Shown here in pieces: positions 1 through 6,622 of a stretch of 11,466 bases of DNA (position 1 is the first letter of the stretch; every line of letters begins with the position of its first letter). Under the pieces are notes generated by a model, which saw only the letters and a program-made list of their open reading frames with translations, was not told the DNA's origin and searched no databases. This DNA comes from JALYIM01 sp040003205. Its GTDB lineage: Bacteria > Acidobacteriota > Terriglobia > Terriglobales > Acidobacteriaceae. Made by a program: the position numbers and the translations under genes. Location of the stretch: NCBI GenBank assembly GCA_040003205.1, contig JBDUDA010000081.1:1-11466 (forward strand). The letters run 5' to 3'.

Positions 1-2
1 AC

Positions 3-440
3 CAAATCATTGGTGTAGGGATCGAGCAAGTTCGCCTCGCGAAACTGGCGACGACCCTGGGAATTTCCGACCGCGTAGTATTTCGTGGAAAACGATCGCG
101 AAGAGAAGTGTCCGACGCGATGAAGGACTGCACGTTTTTTGCGCTGCCAAGTTATTACGAGGCCTTGGGCTGCGTTTATCTGGAAGCGATGGCGTGCGAA
201 AAGCCCGTCATAGCTTGCCGCGAACAGGGAATTGCCGAGATTATCCGCTCCGGCGAAAATGGATTACTCGTGGGAGAAAACGATCTTGAAGATACGGTGC
301 GAGCGATCTCGATGCTATTGGAAGATTCGGCTCTCAGGCGAACCCTCGGTATTCTGGCACGTCGCACTATCTGTAATCGTTTTACCCTTGAACACCAGGC
401 CGCTAGATTAGCCCAGGTTTATCGCGAGTCGCTTGCGTGA
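3..440 (+). CDS. Glycosyltransferase family 4, C-terminal part (5' truncated by window edge)
   Basis: Open reading continues from base 3 with no stop until TGA at 438-440, so the gene starts outside the window; 145 residues are visible. This is the nucleotide-sugar-binding C-terminal Rossmann domain of a GT-B retaining glycosyltransferase (GT4). Visible residues 24-29 (RVVFRG) are the usual strand before the donor site. Residues 45-50 (FFALPS) lead into an intact EX7E motif, E53 and E61 in EALGCVYLEAMA. This is followed by KPVIA and a GIAEIIRSGENGLLV segment, all typical of the family. The role would be transfer of a sugar from an NDP-sugar to a growing lipid-linked polysaccharide on the cytoplasmic side of the membrane; donor and acceptor cannot be told. 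The stop overlaps the start of the next gene by 4 bases (GTGA), indicating one transcript. A GTG at 108 is an internal codon, not the start. Confidence 0.93.
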   Translation, partial: QIIGVGIEQVRLAKLATTLGISDRVVFRGKRSRREVSDAMKDCTFFALPSYYEALGCVYLEAMACEKPVIACREQGIAEIIRSGENGLLVGENDLEDTVRAISMLLEDSALRRTLGILARRTICNRFTLEHQAARLAQVYRESLA

Positions 441-1618
441 AGCGACTGCTAATCATCACCGAAATTATTGCCCCCTACCGCATTCCGGTCTTCAACGCGT
501 TATCAAAAAATGCCGAGATCGACCTACACGTTATATTTCTTTCGGAAACAGATCCCTCTCTTAGACACTGGCGCATTTACACAGATGAGATCCGATTCCA
601 CTATCAGGTGCTGCCGTCATTGCGCCTGCGGATGGGAACGCGGAGCATTCTTGTGAACCGGGGCCTAAAGAAGGCCTTGGCGCAATTTTCTCCGCAAACT
701 ATTATTTGCGGAGGCTACAACTACCTGGCCTCGTGGGCGGCCGCTCGATGGGCACGCCGGCAGGGAATCCCTTTTCTGCTTTGGACTGAGAGCACGTCCC
801 GCGACTCTCGCGGTGGCCACGTTGTCACCGAGCGGATGAAACAGAAATTTGTAAATTCTTGCGACGGATTTGTGGTTCCGGGACGCTCCTCATTCGAATA
901 TCTGAAGCAACTCCACGTTCCTGAAAATCTGATCTGCACTGCTCCCAATGCCGTGGACAATGACTTTTTTGCCAGAGCTTCGCAGCATGTAAAGAGTGAA
1001 GACGCGGTATACCGTGCGTCGCATAATTTGCCCGAGAGATTTATTTTGTGTGTAGGACGTTTGGTGCCCGAGAAGGGGATATTCGATCTGCTGACGGCCT
1101 ATGCGGAACTGAGCCCTGAGGTTCGTTCAGCCGTGGCATTAGTGTTTGCAGGCAACGGCAGCGCGGAAAACGATTTGACGGCGCAAGCTGCGAAGATCGT
1201 CCAGGGACGGATTATCGTGTTGGGATTTTGTCAACGGGAAGAGTTGGCCGCACTTTATGGTCTGGCCGAGGTTCTTGTATTCCCTACGCATAGCGATCCG
1301 TGGGGTCTGGTGGTGAATGAGGCCATGGCCTGCGGTCTGCCTGTAGTCTGCTCGAAGGTCGCCGGGTGTGCCGCTGATCTCGTGCAAGACGGCTGGAATG
1401 GAAGGACCGTTCCGCCCCGCGAGGTCGCGCAACTCTCCGCTGCTGTCGAGTCTTTACTGCGAGATAATGACGTAAGATCCTCCATGAGCGCGAAAAGCCT
1501 TGAGCGCATTCGCATGTTTTCGCCCGAGCATTGCGCGCAGGGTCTAGCTACCGCGGCACTTGCCGTCACAGCACGAGGATTTGCAATGCAGTCAAACAAT
1601 AGGAACCATCTTGCATAA
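437..1618 (+). CDS. Glycosyltransferase family 4 (GT-B fold)
   Basis: A 393-residue protein, normal full length for GT4. Residues 1-20 form the N-terminal Rossmann start (strand, then IAPYRIPVFNAL), which binds the acceptor. The donor domain begins at about 202 with FILCVGRLVPEKG (202-214). It carries VFAGNG (236-241) and the family motif at 287-295, where DPWGLVVNE has Asp287 in place of the first Glu of EX7E; Glu295 is kept, and Asp here is a tolerated variant in many homologues. AMACGLPVV and a GCAADLVQDGWNG segment follow. The start is GTG at 437, inside the stop of the preceding gene (4-base overlap); only a weak GAG lies 8 bases upstream, so translational coupling is likely. The product probably acts at the inner face of the inner membrane, adding one sugar to the polysaccharide repeat. 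Specificity is not deducible from sequence. Confidence 0.93.
   Translation: MKRLLIITEIIAPYRIPVFNALSKNAEIDLHVIFLSETDPSLRHWRIYTDEIRFHYQVLPSLRLRMGTRSILVNRGLKKALAQFSPQTIICGGYNYLASWAAARWARRQGIPFLLWTESTSRDSRGGHVVTERMKQKFVNSCDGFVVPGRSSFEYLKQLHVPENLICTAPNAVDNDFFARASQHVKSEDAVYRASHNLPERFILCVGRLVPEKGIFDLLTAYAELSPEVRSAVALVFAGNGSAENDLTAQAAKIVQGRIIVLGFCQREELAALYGLAEVLVFPTHSDPWGLVVNEAMACGLPVVCSKVAGCAADLVQDGWNGRTVPPREVAQLSAAVESLLRDNDVRSSMSAKSLERIRMFSPEHCAQGLATAALAVTARGFAMQSNNRNHLA
1601..1604 (+). promoter_or_regulatory. Ribosome binding site that selects the TTG start at 1611
   Basis: AGGA is followed by a 6-base spacer (ACCATC) and TTG at 1611. Alternative in-frame TTG codons at 1560 and 1581 lack a properly spaced Shine-Dalgarno sequence: the GAGG at 1575-1578 is only 2 bases from TTG 1581. 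This supports the 1611 start and an overlap of only 8 bases with the previous gene rather than 59. Confidence 0.6.
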
Positions 1619-3086
1619 GCGCTGGCCAAAGTTTGCCATTCTTGGCTTTGTTTTAGTGGTGAGCGCATTTGGTATTCATTTGGCGCGTACCCGTCCCGGA
1701 CTCTTCAGTGATCAGTCTCTGCTCGGGGGCGTGATTTTCTTACAGGTGTTGCTGGCTTGCATCTGGAAGTTCCGTCAGTCGTTCTTCACTTTCCTGATGG
1801 TAGCCTTTACCGGGGCCGGCCTCGACTTGCCGTTAGCAGGCGCCTGGACTTCGCTGCGCTGGATTGTGCTGGCAGTGGGAGCCCTCGTGGGCTTTATGGT
1901 GTTCATGCACGATCGGCGGCGCCAGTTCGGTGTTGTCCACCTGCTGGCGTTCTGTTGCGTTCTAGGGGCCTTTGTCTCAGCGGGTGTAAGTGTTTTGCCC
2001 AGAGCCGCCTTCCTTAAAGCCGTGAGTTTGTTGCTCTTGTTTCTTTACGCATCGTCCGGTGGCAGACTGGCTATTTTGGGCAGAGAATCTGGATTTCTTC
2101 GAGGTTTGATTTGGGCCTGTGAAGTAATTGTCTATCTGACGTTCCCCGCGTATGTTGTTTTCCACACGGAGCCCTGGGGCAATACCAATTCTCTTGGAAT
2201 GGTAATGGGGGTAATCGTTGCGCCGGTCCTGCTTTGGGCCGTGTTAACCGCGAAGCGGCGCGTTCTACGATGGCGATACTCGTTTGCTTTGGTTCTGGCT
2301 ATTTTTCTGCTATTTCTTGGCCTTTCGCGTGCCGGCATTCTGGCAGCTTTTGTGGCGATGGCAGTGTTGCTCTTCTTGACTAGGAGGCGTCGGCTCTTAA
2401 TTACAAGCTCGATCGTCGTCTTGACTCTTGTTGCTGTTGTAGCTCTATGGGACCCCGTCGCCCTGCAAAATTACGGGTCAGAATCGGCCAAGACCGTTCT
2501 CTATAAAGGACATCAACAGGAAGGACTGCTCGGCTCGAGACGGTCGCCCTGGCAAGAGACGACCGATGTAATCAGCCAGCATCCCTGGTTCGGAAGTGGC
2601 TTCGGTACCAGTCCCGTGGGCGCCGCCGACGACATGGGAAATTTCTCTTCCACTGCCAGTTCCAATCGTGAGCACGGTAGCAGCTTCTTAACCATTTTTG
2701 AATGGGTTGGGCTGGTGGGTATTATGCCGTTCGTTGCCTTGTTATTCATGCTCGTGTGGACAATAGTACGCATGCTGGTTTGGGTCTACCGGGCAAATGC
2801 TCCCTCTCATCCCGCTGTCCCAATCGTTCTGGTTCTTGTCGCTGCTTTGATCCATGCGGGTTTCGAGGATTGGCTCTTCGCTGTGGGATTTTATTTGACT
2901 GTATTATTCTGGACTTTCGCCTTCATGCTGGTCGATTTCGTTGAAGTATTGGATTTCAGTCCTGCAAAAGCTGCGGGTTCGTGGCGCCTGCACCCAGTCG
3001 CCGACAGTGTGTCCCTCGCTCAGAGGGCAGTCGGTACAATCTCCATGAGATCAATCAGCGCCGGTTCGGTTAATCCGAGACGATGA
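1611..3086 (+). CDS. O-antigen ligase / polymerase-like polytopic membrane protein
   Basis: A 491-residue hydrophobic protein of the O-antigen ligase-like family (PF04932; WaaL/Wzy/TuaE group). At least ten hydrophobic segments are visible, for example 8-22, 38-52, 84-98, 110-126, 136-148, 166-184, 195-213, 223-237, 241-257, 262-279, 366-392, 402-417 and 423-441. Family landmarks in order are NTNSLG (191-196), LSRAGILA (238-245, with the conserved Arg240), and the large external loop with RRSPW (310-314), then HPWFGSGFG (324-332). EHGSSFL (354-360) and EWVGLVG (364-370) follow; His355 sits where WaaL-type enzymes have an important His. The likely job is to polymerise or ligate undecaprenyl-linked glycan at the outer face of the inner membrane; sequence alone does not separate ligase from Wzy-type polymerase. 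Start TTG 1611 is chosen for its AGGA; a longer 508-residue version from TTG 1560 is possible. About 45 hydrophilic residues form a C-terminal cytoplasmic tail. Confidence 0.88.
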   Translation: MHKRWPKFAILGFVLVVSAFGIHLARTRPGLFSDQSLLGGVIFLQVLLACIWKFRQSFFTFLMVAFTGAGLDLPLAGAWTSLRWIVLAVGALVGFMVFMHDRRRQFGVVHLLAFCCVLGAFVSAGVSVLPRAAFLKAVSLLLLFLYASSGGRLAILGRESGFLRGLIWACEVIVYLTFPAYVVFHTEPWGNTNSLGMVMGVIVAPVLLWAVLTAKRRVLRWRYSFALVLAIFLLFLGLSRAGILAAFVAMAVLLFLTRRRRLLITSSIVVLTLVAVVALWDPVALQNYGSESAKTVLYKGHQQEGLLGSRRSPWQETTDVISQHPWFGSGFGTSPVGAADDMGNFSSTASSNREHGSSFLTIFEWVGLVGIMPFVALLFMLVWTIVRMLVWVYRANAPSHPAVPIVLVLVAALIHAGFEDWLFAVGFYLTVLFWTFAFMLVDFVEVLDFSPAKAAGSWRLHPVADSVSLAQRAVGTISMRSISAGSVNPRR

Positions 3087-3163
3087 TCGCCAGGTGACCC
3101 CCCGGTCAATTACTCACAATCCATGACCTTAAGCCGCAGCCCGCAATCAATGATCTCCCACCG

Positions 3164-4357
3164 ATGATCCGCCTTTTTGTGAATGCGCTCGCCGCCAGCG
3201 CCGGGGGTGGTCTGACCTATGTCCGAAATGTGATTCCGCACCTGGCCAGGCGTGAGGATTCTCAGACCGTCGTACTGCTGTCGCAGCCGTTGCGGGACGA
3301 GTTTTTCAATATCGGTAATGTCACATTTATTACACGCGAGACGCCCGGCAACGGGGTCTCAAGGATGTGGAAGGAACAGCGATTGATTCGCGATCTGATT
3401 ACCGAGAACAATTCCGACATTCTACTTTCAGCAGGAAATTTTGCGCTGCGTAAGTGTCCTATTCCTCAAATTGTGCTTTCGCGGAATTCGCTCTATACCT
3501 CACGCGATTTCTTCCACGATCTGTTGGCGCGCCGGGAATATCGGATGTGGCTGGATACAAAATTTAAAGGGGTGTTGGCCAAGAAATCGATTGACTGGGC
3601 GGACCGCTGTGTAGCGCCGAGTCAGGCATTCGCAGATGAACTCGAAGAATGGACGAGAGTTCCCGTCACTGGCATTCATCACGGCTTTGACCGCGAGATG
3701 TTTTTTGGCGATGCCATCCCGCTGTCCCCTCATACTCAAGAACAGATAGGTTTGGAAACTGGCGCCCTCCGGCTTCTCTTCGTGAGCCACTACAATTATT
3801 TCCGCAATTTCGAGACTTTGCTGCGCGCGCTCCCCCTCGTCAAAAAAAGATTGGCACCGAGAAAGGTGCGCCTCTTTCTCACTACTAAACTTCGCGCGAA
3901 CGAAAATCCTGGCCTCTACCGGACCGGCTCCGCCGCCGCTCTGATCACGAAGCTTGGTTTGAAAAATGATGTTGTGGAGCTGGGCGCCATTCCGTATCGG
4001 AGGCTACATCGGCTCTATCAAGTCTGTAATTTCTACGTTTCTGCTGCCTATGCAGAGACCTTTGCTCATCCCATGGTCGAGGCCATGGCATGCGGGCTTC
4101 CTGTCGTGGCATCGGACATACCCGTGCACCGGGAAATCTGTGGCGATGCCGCACTTTATTTTGGACGGTTTGACCCAGTGGCACTGGCGGAGCAAATTAT
4201 TCGACTTGCAGGCTCAACTTCCGCCGTAGAAACTTTGTCGGCGGCCGGACTTCGGCGCTCCCACGAGTTTTCCTGGAGCAAGCACGTGGACGAGATCGTA
4301 ACGCTGGCTCACCGGGTGCTATCCCAAGGTCGTTCCACGCCGCCCAAATTAAGTTAA
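3164..4357 (+). CDS. Glycosyltransferase family 4 (GT-B fold)
   Basis: A 397-residue GT4 protein. The N-terminal domain opens with MIRLFVNALAA followed by the glycine-rich GGGLTYVRNV (14-23) seen in this subfamily. The linker to the donor domain is near 200, with LLFVSHYNYFRNFETLLRAL (204-223). The donor domain has VVELGAIPYRRL (270-281), YVSAAYAETF (291-300) and an intact EX7E pair, Glu298 and Glu306. It continues with AMACGLPVVASD and a VHREICGDAALYF segment common to glycan-repeat GT4 enzymes. The gene begins 77 bases after the O-antigen ligase-like gene, in the same direction; no clear Shine-Dalgarno precedes ATG 3164, but no other in-frame start is better. It is probably the last gene of the polysaccharide transcript. 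Its 3' end overlaps the opposite-strand membrane protein gene by 9 bases. Sugar specificity is unknown. Confidence 0.93.
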   Translation: MIRLFVNALAASAGGGLTYVRNVIPHLARREDSQTVVLLSQPLRDEFFNIGNVTFITRETPGNGVSRMWKEQRLIRDLITENNSDILLSAGNFALRKCPIPQIVLSRNSLYTSRDFFHDLLARREYRMWLDTKFKGVLAKKSIDWADRCVAPSQAFADELEEWTRVPVTGIHHGFDREMFFGDAIPLSPHTQEQIGLETGALRLLFVSHYNYFRNFETLLRALPLVKKRLAPRKVRLFLTTKLRANENPGLYRTGSAAALITKLGLKNDVVELGAIPYRRLHRLYQVCNFYVSAAYAETFAHPMVEAMACGLPVVASDIPVHREICGDAALYFGRFDPVALAEQIIRLAGSTSAVETLSAAGLRRSHEFSWSKHVDEIVTLAHRVLSQGRSTPPKLS

Positions 4358-5527
4358 AATTCGTCGCAAAAATGATGCCGCAGTTTGAATTCCGGTAGCT
4401 GAAACGGCCGCCAATAAGGGCGAGAGCGTTGCCAAGGTCCAAAGCACACGGCGGTCCCTGGGGATCCAGCGTGATAATGCCAGCAGGAGGAATGGTACCG
4501 CAGGAATTACGAAGCGAGGAAAGCTACCGCGCGCCCAGAACGGATAATTGTAGCAATAAATCGCGAGCAAATACAATACGGCGAACCACCCTTCGACCGG
4601 AAACCTACTCCAGTAAAGCCTAAACTCGCCGCTCGTAAACATTGCAATATTTCCCGCCAGCGCAAACATAATCCAGGCGAACGTAAACATCAGATTCGTC
4701 CAAGGTGACGAATAGAGCACTGTGCCCTTGATAATGGCGTAAAAAGGAAATCCCAAAACATGGCCATGCGAATTGTAGCCATGCACGTTCGCCATGGGGC
4801 CGCCAAAATATAACATTAGAGGCAACGCGTACAGCGTCCCCACCGCCAACTCAATTGTGATCGCCCAAGCAAACTTTACAAATTCCTGCCGCCACAACAG
4901 GGTAACGCCGATCGCCACCAAAGCAATCAGCCCCAAGGGTCTCACGCTCGTGGCTAATGCAGCCAGTAGGCTGGCTATCATCCATCTTCCTCTTCGCACC
5001 GCCAAAAATGCCCCGAAAATCAGCGCGACGAACAGAGACTCTGATCCTCCCAGGAATGAACGCTGCAACCAGTCGAAGTTAAGTACGGCAAAGAAGCCGG
5101 CAATCCATCCTCCCCACAACTTGTGAGCGAGCACCACAGATATAAGCGCCGAAGCGAAGCAGATCGCCAACAGCGATGTGCGGTCCGAGATGCCGGCAAT
5201 GATAGACAGAGCAGCCATGAGGTAGGGAAGACCCCAAAACTGCAAAATAACGAGCCCCGCGAAATTCCATCGCCGGATGGCGGAAGCAATCGTCATGTAG
5301 GCGAGGCTGTCACCAAAGTCATCCACTTTGGCAAGATAATTCTGGATCGCACACACACAAATTACGAAAATCGCGACGGTCAGCGCCGTGATAGCGAGAA
5401 TTTCTTTGAGGTTAGGTTCCGGCGACGCTCGTCCCGGAGAACCGGCAGGTTCCGCTGTCCGAAAGGAATAGTTCATCGTATGTCTTCGCCAGAAGCTATT
5501 TCGGAAGACCTGTGACAACCGAGGCAC
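4349..5527 (-). CDS. GT-C-like integral membrane glycosyltransferase
   Basis: A 392-residue polytopic membrane protein resembling GT-C enzymes that use polyprenyl-phosphate sugars (PIG-M/ArnT/PMT-like superfamily). A basic N-terminus precedes membrane helix 1 (43-62). The first external loop carries KVDDFGDSLAY (67-77), with acidic residues Asp69, Asp70 and Asp73 where GT-C enzymes place catalytic acids. The helix pair around GGSESLFVALIFGAFLAVRRG (160-180), SVRPLGL (194-200) and the late RFVIPAVPFLLLALSRWI (338-355) follow the GT-C/mannosyltransferase pattern. The role inferred is transfer of a sugar outside the membrane onto a glycan, lipid or protein. The GTG start at 5527 shares one base with the stop of the upstream gene (TAGTG), suggesting coupling, but has no good Shine-Dalgarno. 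ATG at 5476 (375 residues) is a real alternative, with GAAG 7 bases before it. Family assignment is moderate; exact substrate unknown. Confidence 0.75.
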   Translation of the reverse strand: MPRLSQVFRNSFWRRHTMNYSFRTAEPAGSPGRASPEPNLKEILAITALTVAIFVICVCAIQNYLAKVDDFGDSLAYMTIASAIRRWNFAGLVILQFWGLPYLMAALSIIAGISDRTSLLAICFASALISVVLAHKLWGGWIAGFFAVLNFDWLQRSFLGGSESLFVALIFGAFLAVRRGRWMIASLLAALATSVRPLGLIALVAIGVTLLWRQEFVKFAWAITIELAVGTLYALPLMLYFGGPMANVHGYNSHGHVLGFPFYAIIKGTVLYSSPWTNLMFTFAWIMFALAGNIAMFTSGEFRLYWSRFPVEGWFAVLYLLAIYCYNYPFWARGSFPRFVIPAVPFLLLALSRWIPRDRRVLWTLATLSPLLAAVSATGIQTAASFLRRILT

Positions 5528-6504
5528 TAAAATCTATGATTCGCCTTAAGTTCGCACCGATAGACTTTGGTTTGGTCTTTATTCACTCGGGCGCTGCAAT
5601 CGGCCCAGCTTAAGAAAAGGTCGGGGCCGAGTGGGAAGACGACGGCCGCGCCATTGATCTCGGCGAGTATGCTGACTCCCTCCGCGGAGGCGGGCAATGT
5701 GAAATTGAGGGCCTGCCCAAAGATGACCGGATACGATTCGCGAACATTGTCGCTCATCATCTGATGCATGACTTCCGCTTCCATTAAAAACGTGACCGTG
5801 TCGGACCAATTGCGTGCTGAGACGCTGATGTGGCGTCCTCCCCGTGAGAAACCATCGGCCTCAATCCGGCTAAATGGACACGGTCCCGCGATGCACGAGA
5901 CGCGAGCATTCTTGAATTCATTGCCGGCACCCGCATCCAACGAGGCCGATGCAATCGCCGCTTTCCACTTGCCGTCCGGCGAGCACGGCACCTGACCATT
6001 GCAAACTACATTCTCCGCATTGATCACCTGAAACGCCTTCACGGCGCTCCCTATATTCATGGTGCTCGTTGAACTTACTGTGTACCTTATCTTGATGTTC
6101 GACACCACGGTTTGCGGACGGTGAGCATCGACGTGAGTCTCCTGCTGAATCGGAACCATGTGAGCGATGTACAGTTTGTCGCTGGCCGAGGTGTGGACGT
6201 CGAGCGGTTGATAATCCGGATGCCGAAATTGAATCGTCACCGGCTGACCTCGCCTCACCCGCTTAAGCAATTTAATACGGAAATATCCAAGAGCATCCGA
6301 TCGGGTGCCGGCAAGAGTGAGACCGTCTGCTATCGCGATGTCGGTGTCGGCGAGAGGGAGTTGTTTGTTGGTGTCCGCGTCCTGGCGAACCACGGCGCCG
6401 CTCAACGTTACCGGTAAGCGCCGCGCCGCGCGATACCCAAAGATACCTGCGGCGATGACTAGCAGCGCCGTCCAAATCAGAATTTTCGTTCGTCTTCTGC
6501 TCAT
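5527..6504 (-). CDS. Membrane-anchored protein with carboxypeptidase-regulatory-like domain and six-cysteine C-terminal region
   Basis: A 325-residue protein. Residues 1-7 are basic (RRRTK) and 8-23 form one hydrophobic segment, so it is an exported, N-terminally anchored protein or has an uncleaved signal. Residues about 33-117 look like a carboxypeptidase-regulatory-like beta-sandwich (PF13620-type). The signs are LSGAVVRQDADTNKQLPLADTDIAIADG, a TRSDALGYFRIKL strand pair, then a VTIQFRHPDYQPLDV strand. The rest is not a family I recognise; it is beta-rich and contains six cysteines in three close pairs, 168/174, 204/209 and 303/317, consistent with disulfides in the periplasm. It is the first gene of a two-gene unit with the GT-C-like enzyme, which suggests a role in envelope glycan biology, but that is inference. 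Start ATG at 6504 precedes the hydrophobic segment properly; the Shine-Dalgarno is weak. Confidence 0.75.
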   Translation of the reverse strand: MSRRRTKILIWTALLVIAAGIFGYRAARRLPVTLSGAVVRQDADTNKQLPLADTDIAIADGLTLAGTRSDALGYFRIKLLKRVRRGQPVTIQFRHPDYQPLDVHTSASDKLYIAHMVPIQQETHVDAHRPQTVVSNIKIRYTVSSTSTMNIGSAVKAFQVINAENVVCNGQVPCSPDGKWKAAIASASLDAGAGNEFKNARVSCIAGPCPFSRIEADGFSRGGRHISVSARNWSDTVTFLMEAEVMHQMMSDNVRESYPVIFGQALNFTLPASAEGVSILAEINGAAVVFPLGPDLFLSWADCSARVNKDQTKVYRCELKANHRF

Positions 6505-6559
6505 CGTAAGTTACGAGAGTGATCCTTTATGGGTCTTTGCCACCGTGCGATCATTAACT

Positions 6560-6595
6560 AATAGGATATCTCACGATCTGCGGTGATTTCCTATT
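6560..6595. repeat. Inverted repeat in the divergent spacer (operator or 5' UTR hairpin)
   Basis: AATAGGA at 6560-6566 pairs with TCCTATT at 6589-6595, and inside it TCAC at 6571-6574 pairs with GTGA at 6583-6586, around the loop GATCTGCG. The two arms differ only by two extra bases on the left side. The repeat lies in the 94-base spacer between the divergent genes (5527-6504 and 6623-7996), within 30 bases of the glucanase start, so it could be a regulator binding site or a stem-loop in the leader mRNA. There is no T-run after it, so it does not look like a terminator. Confidence 0.55.
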
Positions 6596-6622
6596 GCCTT
6601 GTTGATCTCTCCATCATTTAAG

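Noticed and set aside
1139..1668. Two long - strand open frames (97 and 137 residues) opposite the second glycosyltransferase
   Set aside because: They lie wholly or mostly opposite a strongly supported GT4 gene, show Arg/Ser/Pro-rich composition and no family motif; they are shadows of the real frame.
3087..3163. 77-base spacer before the third glycosyltransferase, inspected for a promoter or terminator
   Set aside because: No stable hairpin with T-run and no convincing -35/-10 pair; probably just an untranslated link within the transcript.
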